Notes under the pieces: model-generated | Told to the model about the DNA's origin: nothing | What the model saw: the letters and a program-made list of their open reading frames with translations, nothing else | The model's database searches: none | Translations under genes and position numbers: made by a program | In this document: piece by piece, positions 8,917-20,441 of the stretch | Numbering within the stretch: the stretch's first letter is position 1 | How the letters are laid out: each line of letters begins with the position of its first letter | From: Massilia polaris | Lineage (GTDB): Bacteria > Pseudomonadota > Gammaproteobacteria > Burkholderiales > Burkholderiaceae_D | Direction: 5' to 3' | Assembly: GCF_012927275.1 (NCBI RefSeq) | Contig: NZ_JABBGG010000001.1 | Span: forward strand, 744,001-808,000 | Length of the DNA stretch: 64,000 bases

Positions 8917-9552
8917 GTGACTTACAGCATTAAAGAGATTTTCTACACCCTGCAAGGCGAAGGCGCGCACGCCGGACGCCCGGCCGTGTTCTGCCGTTTT
9001 TCCGGCTGCAACCTGTGGACCGGCCGCGAGATCGACCGCGCGACTGCCGTTTGCCAGTTCTGCGATACCGACTTTGTCGGCACCGACGGCGAACTGGGTG
9101 GGAAATTCCCGACGGCGGCGGAACTCGCCGCGCGCATCGACAGCCTGTGGCCGTCCACGCACCGCGCCAGTAAATATGTCGTGTTTACCGGCGGCGAGCC
9201 CTTGCTCCAGCTCGACGCGGCCCTGATCGACGCCATGCACGCGGCCGGCTTCATGATCGCCATCGAAACCAACGGCACCTTGCCGGTGCCGCCTGGCGTA
9301 GACTGGATTTGCGTCAGCCCGAAGATGGGCTCGAAGCTGGTGGTGGGGAAGGGCAATGAGATCAAGGTCGTCATCCCGCAGGCCAACCAGGACCTCGGCG
9401 CCTACGAACAGCTCGATTTCGAGAACTTTTTCGTGCAGCCGATGGATGGCCCGCTGGCCGAATTCAATACCCGTCTCGCCATCGAGACCTGCAAGCGCAA
9501 TCCCAAGTGGAAATTGAGCCTGCAAACCCATAAACTCCTCCAGATACCCTGA
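8917..9552 (+). CDS. queE: 7-carboxy-7-deazaguanine synthase QueE (radical SAM)
   Basis: Converts 6-carboxytetrahydropterin to 7-carboxy-7-deazaguanine in queuosine biosynthesis. The 211-residue protein has the compact radical-SAM fold. The cluster-binding cysteines are Cys31, Cys46 and Cys49, giving a C-x14-C-x2-C spacing rather than the canonical CxxxCxxC, which is characteristic of proteobacterial QueE. 'TGGEPLLQ' is the SAM-binding GGE motif. The GTG at 8917 gives the standard MTYSIKEIFYTLQGEG start, with GAGG 9 nt upstream; the TTG five codons earlier overlaps that site. queD follows after 4 nt, so they form an operon. Confidence 0.93.
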   Translation: MTYSIKEIFYTLQGEGAHAGRPAVFCRFSGCNLWTGREIDRATAVCQFCDTDFVGTDGELGGKFPTAAELAARIDSLWPSTHRASKYVVFTGGEPLLQLDAALIDAMHAAGFMIAIETNGTLPVPPGVDWICVSPKMGSKLVVGKGNEIKVVIPQANQDLGAYEQLDFENFFVQPMDGPLAEFNTRLAIETCKRNPKWKLSLQTHKLLQIP

Positions 9553-9556
9553 ACGC

Positions 9557-10472
<916 letters not shown>

Positions 10473-10579
10473 GCGCCGGCGCCGCCTTGGCGCCGCTCAT
10501 GAAAAAAGGGTGCCGCGCGCACACCCTGGCCACGCAAAAATGGTATGCTAAACCAGGACAATTCAGCGCGACCGACACC

Positions 10580-11506
10580 ATGCCTACCTTGAAGTCGAAC
10601 GGCATCCGACTCGCCTATGAAACCGCAGGGGACCCGAAAGACGTCCCGATCCTGCTGATCATGGGCCTCGGCATGCAACTGATTGCCTGGCCCGACGACT
10701 TCGTCGAGGGGCTGGTCGACCAGGGCTTCTACGTCATCCGCTTCGACAACCGCGACTGCGGGGAGTCCACCAAGTTCGATCACGCCGGCACCCCGAATCT
10801 CTGGCTTACCTACCTCAAGTCGCTGGTGCACTGGCCGATCAGGGCCGCGTACACGCTCGACGACATGGCGGAGGACGCGCGCGGCGTCTTGCGCGCGCTG
10901 GGCGTCGCCAAGGCGCACGTGGTGGGCGCTTCGATGGGCGGGATGATCGCGCAGATCATGGCGGCCAAGTACCCTGAGCGCATACTCAGCCTGACCGCGA
11001 TCATGTCCAGCAGCGGCCGTCGCGGACTGCCGGGACCGACGCGCGAGGCGCGCGCCGTGCTGATGCGGCGTCCGCGCAATGCGCGCGATATGGAAAGCAT
11101 CATCGAGCACACCGCAAACATCTACCGCGTGATCGGCAGCCCGGCGTACCCGACCCCGGAGAGGCATCTGCGCGCTAACATCGCGCGCGCCATGCGCCGC
11201 AACGTCAGTGGCGCCGGCGTGGCGCGCCAGATGGTGGCGGTCGCCGCGGCCGGCGACCTGAGTCCGCGGCTCGGGGGCATTAGCGTGCCCACGCTGGTGA
11301 TCCACGGTGCGGCCGACCCGCTGGTCCCGGTCGCCTGCGGCATCGACGTCGCCCGCCGCATCGCCGGTTCGCGGCTTGAGATCATCGAGGGTATGGGACA
11401 CGATCTGCCCGACCAGCTGATCGAACGGCTGCTCGCCTTGATCGACGCGCACGCGCACGGTAAGATGGAAGCCGACCCAACACCACGGCTTTTCGAAAAA
11501 CAGTGA
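10580..11506 (+). CDS. Alpha/beta-fold hydrolase
   Basis: A 308-residue soluble alpha/beta hydrolase. The nucleophile is Ser118 in G-A-S-M-G-G, and Asp246 (HGAADPLVP) and His274 (GMGHDLP) complete the triad. The oxyanion-region motif reads 'MGLGMQ' and the N-terminus 'GIRLAYETAGDP' resembles esterase, haloperoxidase and aclacinomycin-methylesterase-type members. The substrate cannot be told from sequence. The ATG at 10580 fits the family start; an upstream in-frame extension to 10487 looks like leader sequence. Its stop overlaps the GTG of the next gene (GTGA, 11503-11506), placing it first in a four-gene operon. Confidence 0.82.
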   Translation: MPTLKSNGIRLAYETAGDPKDVPILLIMGLGMQLIAWPDDFVEGLVDQGFYVIRFDNRDCGESTKFDHAGTPNLWLTYLKSLVHWPIRAAYTLDDMAEDARGVLRALGVAKAHVVGASMGGMIAQIMAAKYPERILSLTAIMSSSGRRGLPGPTREARAVLMRRPRNARDMESIIEHTANIYRVIGSPAYPTPERHLRANIARAMRRNVSGAGVARQMVAVAAAGDLSPRLGGISVPTLVIHGAADPLVPVACGIDVARRIAGSRLEIIEGMGHDLPDQLIERLLALIDAHAHGKMEADPTPRLFEKQ

Positions 11507-12420
11507 TCACATCAAAACCAGGCATCGGCATCGTCGCGCCCAGCGGATACACCCTCGACGACGCTGCGGTCCAGCGCGGCATCAAACTGCTTGAGGCGCG
11601 CGGCCACGTCGTCCACAACTACTTCGACACGGCCAAGGTATTCCAGCGTTTCGGCGGCACCGATGAGGCGCGCCTTGCGCAGCTGCAGGCCGCGGCGTGC
11701 GACCCGGACATCGACGTCGTGATCGCCCTGCGCGGCCAGTACGGGCTCACGCGCCTGCTGCCGCGCATCGACTTCGACACCATGGCCGCCAGCGGCAAGA
11801 TATTCGTCGGCTTCTCCGACTTCACCGCTTTCCAGATGGGCTTGATGGCGAAGACGGGCGCGAAGAGCTATGCGGGCCCGATGCTGTACGCGGACTTTGG
11901 CGCCATCGAACCGGTCGACTTCACGCTCGACGACTTCTGGAAGTGCCTGGCCGGGCCAACGCACAGGATCGACGTCACGGCCGCAGGCAATCCATCGGTT
12001 GATGCGAGCGGCACGATCTGGGGCGGCAACCTGGCGATGGTGATGTCGGTGCTCGGCACCAGCTACTTCCCGAGTATCGACGACGGCATCCTGTTCTTCG
12101 AGGACGTCAACGAACATCCATACCGCGTCGAGCGCATGCTGCTGCAACTGCTGCATGCCGGCGTCATCGAACGCCAGACGGCGATCGTGCTGGGCGATTT
12201 CTCGTCGTACGGGATCACCCCCGCCGACAACGGCTACAACTTCGAGGTGATGGTCGACTACCTGCGCCGCGTGATGCCGGTGCCCGTATTGACCGGGCTG
12301 CCGTTCGGGCACGGCCGCACGCGTGTGACGATTCCGTTTGGCGCGCAGGCGCGGCTCGTTTCGCACGATGCCGGCTTCACGCTGACCATGAGCGACTACC
12401 CGACGGTAGCGCATGGCTGA
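11503..12420 (+). CDS. ldcA: LD-carboxypeptidase, peptidase family S66
   Basis: Cytoplasmic serine peptidase that removes the terminal D-Ala from murein tetrapeptides during peptidoglycan recycling. The 305-residue protein has nucleophile Ser105 in G-F-S-D, the catalytic Glu in 'FFEDVNEHPYRVERML', and His in 'LPFGHG'. The first two residues of a Walker-like 'ALRGQYG' loop match LdcA rather than the microcin-resistance MccF branch, though MccF-like activity cannot be excluded. It starts with GTG overlapping the previous stop and overlaps the next gene by 8 nt. Confidence 0.87.
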   Translation: MITSKPGIGIVAPSGYTLDDAAVQRGIKLLEARGHVVHNYFDTAKVFQRFGGTDEARLAQLQAAACDPDIDVVIALRGQYGLTRLLPRIDFDTMAASGKIFVGFSDFTAFQMGLMAKTGAKSYAGPMLYADFGAIEPVDFTLDDFWKCLAGPTHRIDVTAAGNPSVDASGTIWGGNLAMVMSVLGTSYFPSIDDGILFFEDVNEHPYRVERMLLQLLHAGVIERQTAIVLGDFSSYGITPADNGYNFEVMVDYLRRVMPVPVLTGLPFGHGRTRVTIPFGAQARLVSHDAGFTLTMSDYPTVAHG

Positions 12421-13690
12421 ACCGCTGCCGGCGCAGAGCTTTTACCAGGCTACGTCGGCAGGCGATTCATATCCATCACTTGAAGGGGGCGTCGAGACGG
12501 CGGTCTGCATCATCGGCGGCGGCTTCGCAGGACTGGCGACCGCGCTGTCGCTGGCCGAACGCGGCGAGACCAACATCGTGCTGCTTGAGGGCGAGACGAT
12601 CGGACATGGCGCCTCCGGCCGCAATGGCGGCTTTGTGTTCGGCGGTTTCTCGCTGGGCGAACGCGCCTTGCTTGGCAGTGCGGGCGACGAGGCCGGAAGG
12701 GCGCTGTACCGGCTAACCCTCGCCGCCGTCGAACAGATCCGCGACCGAATTCAGCGCTACGCCATCGACTGCGACGCGCGCTACGAAGGCGTCATCCTTG
12801 CCAACTGGTTCGACGACGACCGCATCCTCGATGAACAGCAGCGCTTCATGGTGGACCGCCTCGGCGTCGAATGGCAGCGCATCAGCCGCGCCGGCCTGGC
12901 GGACCAGCTGCGCACGCAGCGTTACTTCGGCGGGCTGTTCGAACCCTCCGCATTCCACTTTCATCCGCTGAAGTATGCGCAGGGCCTGGCGCGCGTGCTG
13001 GCCGCGCAAGGCGTCGCGGTGCATGAGCGAAGCCGGGTCACGCGCATTTCACCGGACGGCCACGGCTGGCTGGTGCAAACCGCTGGCGGCCAGGTGCGCG
13101 CAAAGGACGTCGTGGTCTGCTGCGGCGGCTACATCGAACGACTGTATCCGCGCCTTGGCGGTGCGGTCCTGCCTATTGCCACATATGTGATGGCGACCGA
13201 GCCGCTCGGCGATCGCCTGCAGGAATCGGTGCGCACCGGCGCTGCCGTCTACGACACGCGCTTCGCGTTCGACTACTACCGGCCATTGGCCGATACGCGG
13301 CTTCTGTGGGGCGGCCGCATCGCGATACGCGACCGCGGCCAGGCCGAGGTCGCGCGGCTGCTTCAGCAGGATATGGTCAAGGTCTATCCGCAACTGGCGG
13401 GGACGCGGGTCGATTACGCCTGGAGCGGCATGATGAGCTACGGCCGCCACCGCATGCCGCAGGTCGGGCGCCTGCCTGAAGGACTCTGGTACGGCATGGG
13501 TTTCGGCGGTCACGGTGTGGGCCCGACCACCCTGGCAGGGGAGCTGCTTGCGGCAGCGCTGCGCGGAGACGGCAGCGTGCTGGCGAGCTTCAGTGCATGG
13601 GGATTGCCGCACGCGGGCGGTCCCGCAGGCCTGTTCGCGGCGCAACTCACCTACTGGTACTACGAACTGCGCGACTGGATGCGCCAATAG
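12413..13690 (+). CDS. FAD-dependent oxidoreductase, PuuB/OrdL-like (DAO family)
   Basis: A 425-residue DAO-fold flavoprotein with the dinucleotide-binding motif G-G-G-F-A-G-L (about residues 35-41) and the 'GASGRNGGFVFGG' stretch seen in gamma-glutamylputrescine oxidase (PuuB) and related amine oxidases. The C-terminal 'YGMGFGGHGVGPTTLAGEL' is the typical FAD-closing segment. The likely reaction is oxidative deamination of a secondary amine or a gamma-glutamyl-polyamine. No puuA, puuC or puuD is adjacent, so the putrescine role is an inference from family resemblance. It overlaps ldcA by 8 nt and its stop shares a base with the next start. Confidence 0.8.
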   Translation: MAEPLPAQSFYQATSAGDSYPSLEGGVETAVCIIGGGFAGLATALSLAERGETNIVLLEGETIGHGASGRNGGFVFGGFSLGERALLGSAGDEAGRALYRLTLAAVEQIRDRIQRYAIDCDARYEGVILANWFDDDRILDEQQRFMVDRLGVEWQRISRAGLADQLRTQRYFGGLFEPSAFHFHPLKYAQGLARVLAAQGVAVHERSRVTRISPDGHGWLVQTAGGQVRAKDVVVCCGGYIERLYPRLGGAVLPIATYVMATEPLGDRLQESVRTGAAVYDTRFAFDYYRPLADTRLLWGGRIAIRDRGQAEVARLLQQDMVKVYPQLAGTRVDYAWSGMMSYGRHRMPQVGRLPEGLWYGMGFGGHGVGPTTLAGELLAAALRGDGSVLASFSAWGLPHAGGPAGLFAAQLTYWYYELRDWMRQ

Positions 13691-14874
13691 TGGCTGCGCC
13701 TTCGTCAACAAGATCGGCGCGCATCGACGCGCTGCGCGGGCTTGCCGTGTTCGGCATCCTGCTGATTAATGTATGGGGATTCGTCTACGGCTATACCGCA
13801 CTGCGCTACGGGGTCATCGACGCCTCGGCGACCAGCGCCGACCGCCTCGCGGTTTTCTTCGCTGCGGCGTTCGCTGAGCAGAAGTTCTATCCGATCTTTG
13901 CATTCCTGTTCGGCGCCGGATTCTCGCTCCAGATGCGGTCATTGGCGGAGAAGTCGGGCATGGACGATGCGCGCGCGATCTACCTGCGCAGGCTGAAATG
14001 GCTGCTGGTGGTGGGCCTGCTGCACGGTACCTTGCTGTGGTTCGGCGACATTCTGGCTGCGTATGCGCTGACAGGATTCTGGCTGCTGCGCCACGCGGGA
14101 GAATCGTGGCCCGAACTGCGCCGGTCGCTAAGACTGGCCGTTATCGTCAACGTGGGCGTTTTGCTGCTGACGGCGATCATCATGGCGACGATTGCCACCA
14201 TGGCGGATTACGGCGCGGAGACCGCAGATGAAGCGCTGCTTGCGAACGACATTTATACGCATGGCCGGTGGATGGAGGTCACGAAAGCGAGGATCGGGGA
14301 CTTCGGCATGAACATCGGCGGCTTCTGGCTATTCGTGCCGCGCATCGCGCTGCTGTTCCTGCTCGGTGTGACAGCGGTGCAGCTGGGATGGCTGACGCAC
14401 CCCGAACGCCATCGCGCGCTGTGGCGCCGCATCCTGCTTGTTGGCGCCTTCATTGCGCTGCCGCTGAACGTGTGGTGGGGATATGAGGCGCTTGGCTGGG
14501 CGCTGGAGCCGGAGACGTCATCACGCTTGGTGCATATGGCCTCGTTCCTGCTCGAACTCGCGGGGCCTGCGCTGGCTGCGGCTTATGTCGCACTGTTCAT
14601 GCTGGCTGGCGAGCGTGTGATGAACGTCCTGGCTGCATGGCTCGCGCCTGTCGGGCGGATGGCGCTGACCAACTACCTGGTGCAGTCGGTGGCGTGCGGT
14701 TTGCTGTTGCAGGCTTACGGGCTGGGACTTGGTGCGGTCCTGTCGCGCGCTCAGTTGATGCTGGTAGTCGCGGGGATCGTGCTCGCCCAGGTCGCGTTGA
14801 GCCGCTGGTGGCTGTCCGGTCACGACCAGGGGCCTGTAGAAGCGCTGTGGCGACGATATACCTACCGGCGGTAA
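13690..14874 (+). CDS. YeiB-family membrane protein (DUF418)
   Basis: A polytopic inner-membrane protein of 394 residues with about nine to ten hydrophobic segments. The N-terminus '[22 protein letters not shown]' is the hallmark of the HGSNAT/YeiB type (heparan-alpha-glucosaminide acetyltransferase-like fold), and the C-terminal third contains the DUF418 region ('[16 protein letters not shown]'). Such proteins may acylate exported molecules, but the function is unknown. The GTG at 13690 shares its G with the preceding TAG stop and yields the family-like N-terminus; no good Shine-Dalgarno is visible, so coupling is assumed. Confidence 0.83.
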   Translation: MAAPSSTRSARIDALRGLAVFGILLINVWGFVYGYTALRYGVIDASATSADRLAVFFAAAFAEQKFYPIFAFLFGAGFSLQMRSLAEKSGMDDARAIYLRRLKWLLVVGLLHGTLLWFGDILAAYALTGFWLLRHAGESWPELRRSLRLAVIVNVGVLLLTAIIMATIATMADYGAETADEALLANDIYTHGRWMEVTKARIGDFGMNIGGFWLFVPRIALLFLLGVTAVQLGWLTHPERHRALWRRILLVGAFIALPLNVWWGYEALGWALEPETSSRLVHMASFLLELAGPALAAAYVALFMLAGERVMNVLAAWLAPVGRMALTNYLVQSVACGLLLQAYGLGLGAVLSRAQLMLVVAGIVLAQVALSRWWLSGHDQGPVEALWRRYTYRR

Positions 14875-14914
14875 GGCGGCGCGGTATACTTGCCTCTTTT
14901 CGCCAGGATTCAAG

Positions 14915-15256
14915 ATGACCGCCTTACCACCATGCCCGAAGTGCAATTCCGAATTCACCTACGAAGACGGCACCCAGCTGGTCTGCCCGGAATGCGGCAA
15001 TGAGTGGACGGCGCAGGCTGCCGGTGCGCAGGAAGAGGGCGCCAGGGTCTACCGCGACGCATCCGGCACCGTGCTGCAGGACGGCGACACCGTCACCGTC
15101 ATCAAGGACCTGAAGCTCAAAGGCTCGGGCGGCACCGTCAAGATGGGCACCAAGGTCAAGAACATCCGCCTGGTCGACAGCGACCACGATATCGACTGCA
15201 AGATCGACGGTTTCGGCGCGATGAGCCTGAAGACGGAGTTCGTCAGGAAGGTGTGA
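14915..15256 (+). CDS. yjdM: PhnA/YjdM-family zinc-ribbon protein
   Basis: A 113-residue cytosolic protein. The N-terminal zinc ribbon has Cys7, Cys10, Cys24 and Cys27; the C-terminal PhnA domain ('[27 protein letters not shown]') is intact. The family was once linked to phosphonate use, but that role is not supported for YjdM and the true function is unknown. The ATG has AGGA 8 nt upstream. The last 14 nt overlap the 3' end of the convergent MBL-fold gene. Confidence 0.9.
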   Translation: MTALPPCPKCNSEFTYEDGTQLVCPECGNEWTAQAAGAQEEGARVYRDASGTVLQDGDTVTVIKDLKLKGSGGTVKMGTKVKNIRLVDSDHDIDCKIDGFGAMSLKTEFVRKV

Positions 15257-16592
15257 CGCCTAAGCGGCGAAGCTGCGCTGCCTGGTAAGCGCCGAAGACA
15301 TCGTTGAACAGGCAGCGGATCAGCGGATCGTCGACGCTCTCCGCCGAGTCGATCTCCTCGTCGATGTCTGCGTCGAAAACCGTGTCGTTGATCCGCATGT
15401 ACATCGACGTCAGCGCCTCACCTTGGGTCAGGGCGGTGTGGAGTTTCGAGGCGGGGACCTCCGTCGTCCACCCGAGCGGGGCGGCGGCGCCGTCGAGCAG
15501 CGCGATGCTGTCGCCTTCAACGCGGTAGTGGAAATCCGTTCTCGCTCCCGCTTTGTCGTAGATCGACAGCCGCCAAATGCGCGGCTTTTCGAAGAAACTA
15601 TCTTCCGGCAGTTCCATCGTTTCGTACTTCTCAAGCAAGCCTGTTCGGCAATAGTCAAGCACCAACCTCGCTTCGTCAGGCGTCAGGGCATGGAAGTGGG
15701 CCGCTATCTCAGCGGTATGCGGAGGCTGGACAGTGCTGTCGTAGCGATAGTCGACGTCCTGCTCGCCGACGGGCAGCACCCAGGGCAGCGATTCAGCCGC
15801 TTGAAGCGAGTTCTGGTCCAGCACCACCGATACCGACGGGTTCAGCCGGACGACGCTGGCGCCGGGGAGGGCGCGCTCGATCTCAAGCTGGAACCGGGCG
15901 TAGGTGATCGGGAAAAACCTGTGCCGATACCACGACCACGGTTCCTGGGTGAACTGGCACGAACTCGGCACGACAAAGCGTGGATTGAGCACCTTCAGCT
16001 GGTCGAGCCATTCTGTCGGCAGCTCCGGCGAGGCGGCGTCCGCCCGCGATGGCGCGAGCACTTCAATCTCGCGCATCGTTTGAAACGGCCACAGCACCAT
16101 ATCCCAGGGAGATTCGTTCGCCAGATCGGCAAGCGCGACCGGGGAAATCCACGAGTCGACGACATTTAGTACGTTCATGCCGCCGGCCCTGACCTGGAAC
16201 ATCGAGTCGACATCCGAGTCCAACGCCTCGCGCGGGATCACCTCAAACGGGCCTACCGTTACCGCGAGATTCGTTTCCAGCTTGTGCAGATTGACGAAAC
16301 CCAATGCCTTGACCATGTCGAACAGCTCGTCGAAGAGGCAATACATGTGAATCTGCGTGGACCGGTCGAGCAGGTCGAGGCTTTCGAGCGAGCAGTGATC
16401 GTCGTGGAAGTGAGAAATGAAAACGGCGTCGAAGCGCTCCTGCCGGATCTGCTCGTGATCGAACCGCACGTCCGGGAATGCATGGCAGTTTTTGCTGAAC
16501 GGATTCTCGAAAATCGGGTCGAAGGCGATCCGTGTTCCGTCGCACTCGAAGACGTAACCGGCGTGGAGGATCCTCGAGATTCTTAGGGACAT
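15243..16592 (-). CDS. MBL-fold metallohydrolase with C-terminal extension
   Basis: A 449-residue protein. The N-terminal half is a metallo-beta-lactamase fold with H-F-H-D-D-H at residues 61-66, resembling the UlaG / CMP-Neu5Ac-hydroxylase-like branch. The C-terminal 180 residues are an acidic domain ('[21 protein letters not shown]' at the end) that I cannot name; it may resemble a sterol-carrier-like or substrate-holding module. No Rieske motif is visible, so a hydroxylase role is not supported. It is convergent with yjdM and divergent from ybiT. The substrate is unknown. Confidence 0.75.
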   Translation of the reverse strand: MSLRISRILHAGYVFECDGTRIAFDPIFENPFSKNCHAFPDVRFDHEQIRQERFDAVFISHFHDDHCSLESLDLLDRSTQIHMYCLFDELFDMVKALGFVNLHKLETNLAVTVGPFEVIPREALDSDVDSMFQVRAGGMNVLNVVDSWISPVALADLANESPWDMVLWPFQTMREIEVLAPSRADAASPELPTEWLDQLKVLNPRFVVPSSCQFTQEPWSWYRHRFFPITYARFQLEIERALPGASVVRLNPSVSVVLDQNSLQAAESLPWVLPVGEQDVDYRYDSTVQPPHTAEIAAHFHALTPDEARLVLDYCRTGLLEKYETMELPEDSFFEKPRIWRLSIYDKAGARTDFHYRVEGDSIALLDGAAAPLGWTTEVPASKLHTALTQGEALTSMYMRINDTVFDADIDEEIDSAESVDDPLIRCLFNDVFGAYQAAQLRRLGVTPS

Positions 16593-16781
16593 GGCTTCAG
16601 GCGAAAGTGGGGGCGCACAAGGAGCGAGATTATCGCATGCGGGTCAAGTTCCATAAGTCGTACCGTTTTTCTGACCTTTTTCATAAGTTTTACATATGAA
16701 TCGGCCCGCCCGCCGCAGGGGGAGGCTGCACAATGGTAAAATACGCGGTTAATCAAATCATCGCATGCAAGGGCTTTACCA

Positions 16782-18380
16782 GTGCTATCTACAGCTAATA
16801 TCACAATGCAATTCGGCGCCAAGCCGCTGTTCGAAAACATCTCCGTCAAGTTCGGCGATGGCAACCGCTACGGCCTGATCGGCGCAAACGGTTGCGGCAA
16901 GTCGACGTTCATGAAAATCCTCGGTGGCGACCTCGAACCGTCGGGCGGCAATGTCATGCTCGACACCAACGAGCGCCTGGGCAAGCTGCGCCAGGACCAG
17001 TTCGCCTATGAAGACAAGCGCGTCCTCGACGTGGTAATGATGGGCCACACCGAGCTCTGGAACGCGATCAGCGAACGCGACGCGATCTACGCGAACCCGG
17101 AAGCGACCGACGACGACTACATGCACGCGGCCGAACTGGAAGCGAAAGTCGCCGAGTACGACGGCTACTCGGCCGAAGCGCGCGCCGGCGAACTGCTGCT
17201 GGGCGCGGGCGTGTCGATCGACCAGCACCAGGGCCCGATGAGCAACGTGGCGCCCGGCTGGAAGCTGCGCGTGCTGCTGGCGCAGGCGCTGTTCTCGAAC
17301 CCGGACATCCTGCTGCTCGACGAACCGACCAACAACCTGGACATCGATACGATTCGCTGGCTCGAAGACGTGCTTAACCAGCGCAACTCGACCATGATCA
17401 TCATTTCGCACGATCGTCACTTCCTGAACCAGGTCTGCACCCACGTCGCCGACATGGACTACGGCACCCTGAAGGTCTACCCGGGTAACTACGACGAGTA
17501 CATGCTGGCGTCGACGCAAGCGCGCAACCAGCTGCTGTCGAACAATGCCAAGGCCAAGGAAAAGGTCGCGGAACTGCAGGACTTCGTGCGCCGCTTCTCG
17601 GCTAATAAATCCAAGGCGCGCCAGGCGACTTCGCGCGCCAAGCAGATCGACAAGATCAAGGTCGAGGACCTCAAACCGTCCTCGCGCGCTTATCCATTCG
17701 TTCGCTTCGAAGGCGAGAAGAAGCTGCACCGCCTTGCGGTGGAAGCGGAAAACATCTCGAAGAAGTACGACGAACAGCTGTTCAAGAATTTCAGCATCAT
17801 GGTTGAAGCGGGCGAGCGCATCGCGATCATCGGCCCTAACGGCGCCGGTAAGACCACCTTGCTGCGTTCGATCTGCGGCGAGATGTGCGGCATGGCGACC
17901 GATACCGGACGCATCAAGTGGGCCGAGAATGCGAACGTCGGCTACATGCCGCAGGATCCGACCGAAGAATTCATGGACGACCTGACCCTGACCGACTGGA
18001 TGGGCCGCTGGACCAAAGAAGGCGACGACGACCAGGCCGTGCGCTCGATCCTGGGCCGCCTGCTGTTCGGCGGCGACGAGGTGAAGAAGTCGGTCAAGGT
18101 GCTGTCGGGTGGCGAGAAGGGCCGCATGATGTACGGTAAGCTGATGCTGGGCCGTCACAACGTCATGATGCTCGACGAGCCGACCAACCACATGGACATG
18201 GAATCGATCGAGTCGCTCAACATCGCACTGGATAAATACGCAGGCACCCTCATCTTCGTATCGCACGACCGCGAATTCGTGTCGTCGCTGGCCAACCGCG
18301 TCCTGGAAATCAAGGACGGGCAGATCATCGACTTCCGCGGCAACTACGAAGACTACCTGCAAAGCCAGGGTATTAACTAA
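16782..18380 (+). CDS. ybiT: ABC-F family ATPase, YbiT subgroup
   Basis: A ribosome-associated translation factor of the ABC-F class, 532 residues with two ABC domains. Walker A motifs are 'GANGCGKS' and 'GPNGAGKT'; Walker B/D-loops are '[13 protein letters not shown]' and '[13 protein letters not shown]'; the second signature is LSGGE, whereas the first is the divergent 'MSNVAPGWK' typical of YbiT. The inter-domain linker (about 245-320) is basic, as expected for the P-site tRNA interaction motif. The GTG start has AAGGG 8 nt upstream. It precedes nadA on the same strand by 38 nt. Confidence 0.93.
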   Translation: MLSTANITMQFGAKPLFENISVKFGDGNRYGLIGANGCGKSTFMKILGGDLEPSGGNVMLDTNERLGKLRQDQFAYEDKRVLDVVMMGHTELWNAISERDAIYANPEATDDDYMHAAELEAKVAEYDGYSAEARAGELLLGAGVSIDQHQGPMSNVAPGWKLRVLLAQALFSNPDILLLDEPTNNLDIDTIRWLEDVLNQRNSTMIIISHDRHFLNQVCTHVADMDYGTLKVYPGNYDEYMLASTQARNQLLSNNAKAKEKVAELQDFVRRFSANKSKARQATSRAKQIDKIKVEDLKPSSRAYPFVRFEGEKKLHRLAVEAENISKKYDEQLFKNFSIMVEAGERIAIIGPNGAGKTTLLRSICGEMCGMATDTGRIKWAENANVGYMPQDPTEEFMDDLTLTDWMGRWTKEGDDDQAVRSILGRLLFGGDEVKKSVKVLSGGEKGRMMYGKLMLGRHNVMMLDEPTNHMDMESIESLNIALDKYAGTLIFVSHDREFVSSLANRVLEIKDGQIIDFRGNYEDYLQSQGIN

Positions 18381-18418
18381 GCCGCGCCTTCTGGCCTAAC
18401 ATTGATGGGGTTATCACC

Positions 18419-19552
18419 ATGAGAGTCCTTCCGATCAAGACCGTCGAGTATGACCATCCGCAGGGTGGCCTGAGCTGCACCGCGCAGGCTTGGGCACGTG
18501 CGCCCGCGACGCCTTCGCCAGAAGAGAAGGCCGCGCTCAAGGAGCGCATCCGCAAGCTGCTGAAGGAGCGCGAGGCCGTGCTGGTCGCGCACTACTACGT
18601 TGATGGCGACCTCCAGGACCTGGCCGAAGAAACAGGCGGCTGCGTGTCCGATTCGCTGGAGATGGCGCGCTTCGGCCGCGATCATCCGGCCAAGACGCTG
18701 GTTGTCGCTGGCGTGCGCTTCATGGGCGAGACGGCGAAAATCCTGAGCCCTGAAAAGACCATCCTGATGCCGGACCTGGACGCGACCTGTTCGCTCGACC
18801 TGGGCTGCCCGGCCGACGAATTCGCGGCCTTCTGCGACCAGCATCCCGATCGCACCGTGGTCGTGTACGCGAACACCAGCGCGGCCGTGAAGGCGCGCGC
18901 CGACTGGATGGTGACGTCCTCGATCGGCCTCGATATCGTGGCCCACCTGCACGCGCAGGGCAAGAAGATACTGTGGGCGCCTGACAAGCACCTCGGCGGC
19001 TATATCCAGAAGAAGACCGGTGCGGACATGCTGCTGTGGCAGGGTTCGTGCATCGTCCACGACGAATTCAAAGGCGTCGAACTTGAGCTGCTGAAGGCCG
19101 AACATCCCAACGCCAAGGTGCTTGTGCATCCTGAATCGCCGGCCAGCGTGGTGGCGATGGCGGACGTCGTCGGTTCGACGACGCAGCTGATCAACGCGGC
19201 GCAGACGCTGGACGCGAGCGAATTCATCGTCGCTACCGACAACGGCATCCTGCACAAGATGCGGATGGCGGCGCCCGGCAAACACTTCATCGAAGCGCCG
19301 ACCGCTGGCAACAGCGCGACGTGCAAGAGCTGCGCGCATTGCCCATGGATGGCGATGAACGGCCTGCAGAACCTGGCCGACGTGCTCGAAAGCGGCAAAA
19401 ACGAGATCTTCGTCGACCCTGAAATCGGCAAGCAGGCGGTGCGCGCAATCGACCGCATGCTCGACTTCGCGGCAGCGAAAAAGGCCAAGGCGCTGCCGAC
19501 CGGCGACCTGGCGACCGAATCCACACTGTTCTCCGGAGTTGGCCCTGCATGA
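18419..19552 (+). CDS. nadA: Quinolinate synthase NadA
   Basis: Condenses iminoaspartate with dihydroxyacetone phosphate to quinolinate in de novo NAD synthesis. The 377-residue three-domain protein binds a [4Fe-4S] cluster. Conserved cysteines are seen in '[10 protein letters not shown]', '[13 protein letters not shown]' and the C-terminal '[10 protein letters not shown]' region, and '[12 protein letters not shown]' and 'DKHLGGYI' are diagnostic. Its ATGA stop overlap with nadC (19549-19552) indicates an operon. nadB, which supplies iminoaspartate, lies about 3 kb downstream on the opposite strand. Confidence 0.95.
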   Translation: MRVLPIKTVEYDHPQGGLSCTAQAWARAPATPSPEEKAALKERIRKLLKEREAVLVAHYYVDGDLQDLAEETGGCVSDSLEMARFGRDHPAKTLVVAGVRFMGETAKILSPEKTILMPDLDATCSLDLGCPADEFAAFCDQHPDRTVVVYANTSAAVKARADWMVTSSIGLDIVAHLHAQGKKILWAPDKHLGGYIQKKTGADMLLWQGSCIVHDEFKGVELELLKAEHPNAKVLVHPESPASVVAMADVVGSTTQLINAAQTLDASEFIVATDNGILHKMRMAAPGKHFIEAPTAGNSATCKSCAHCPWMAMNGLQNLADVLESGKNEIFVDPEIGKQAVRAIDRMLDFAAAKKAKALPTGDLATESTLFSGVGPA

Positions 19553-20412
19553 CGACCTTGCGTAATCCGTACGACCAATTTGACGAGAACCTGCAGGCGT
19601 CGTTCGAGCAGAACCTGCTGGCGGCACTGCTGGAAGACGTCGGTGCCGGGGACCTGACCGGAAAGCTGGTGCCTGACGATCAGCGCGTGCGCGCGCGCGT
19701 GATCGTCCGCGAAGATGCAGTGCTGTGCGGCGCGCCGTGGTTCGAAGGCGTGATGGTCGCGCTGGACCAGTCGATCGAGATCGACTGGCAGTATGCCGAA
19801 GGCGACATGATGACGGCGAACAGCGTCGTCTGCACCATCGAAGGGCCGCCGCGCGCTTTGCTGACGGCGGAGCGCAGCGCGTTGAACTTCCTTCAAATGA
19901 TGTCCGGCGTCGCGAGCGCGACGCGCAAGTACGTCAAGCTGATCGAAGGCACCAACGCAGCGATCCTCGATACGCGCAAGACCTTGCCCGGTCTGCGCCA
20001 GGCGCAGAAGTATGCGGTGCGTGTCGGCGGGGGCAAGAACCAGCGCATGGCGCTGTATGACGGCATCCTGATCAAGGAAAATCATATCGCTGCTGCTGGC
20101 GGCGTGCGTCCGGCGCTGGCTGCCGCGCAGGCGCTCGATGCTGGCGTGTCGATCCAGATCGAGGTCGAGAACCTGGCGCAGCTTGACGAGGCGCTGTCGG
20201 CTGGCGCGGTGTCGGTGTTGCTGGATAATTTTGACTTGCAGATGATGCGTGATGCGGTGAAGCTGAATGCAGGCCGTGCGCTGCTTGAGGCATCGGGCGG
20301 CGTCAATATGGACAGCGTGCGCGCGATCGCGGAGACGGGCGTCGACCGGATTTCGATCGGCAGCCTGACCAAGGATGTGCGGGCGACCGATTACTCGCTG
20401 CGTATCCTCTGA
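19549..20412 (+). CDS. nadC: Quinolinate phosphoribosyltransferase NadC
   Basis: Converts quinolinate and PRPP to nicotinate mononucleotide, releasing CO2. At 287 residues it has the full family length. Recognisable blocks are '[14 protein letters not shown]', '[16 protein letters not shown]', '[12 protein letters not shown]', '[23 protein letters not shown]', and the C-terminal '[23 protein letters not shown]'. It is translationally coupled to nadA. No terminator is evident in the 29 nt before the convergent sirtuin gene. Confidence 0.95.
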   Translation: MTTLRNPYDQFDENLQASFEQNLLAALLEDVGAGDLTGKLVPDDQRVRARVIVREDAVLCGAPWFEGVMVALDQSIEIDWQYAEGDMMTANSVVCTIEGPPRALLTAERSALNFLQMMSGVASATRKYVKLIEGTNAAILDTRKTLPGLRQAQKYAVRVGGGKNQRMALYDGILIKENHIAAAGGVRPALAAAQALDAGVSIQIEVENLAQLDEALSAGAVSVLLDNFDLQMMRDAVKLNAGRALLEASGGVNMDSVRAIAETGVDRISIGSLTKDVRATDYSLRIL

Positions 20413-20441
20413 TCTATGAACACTCACCTTGAGCCACGGCC

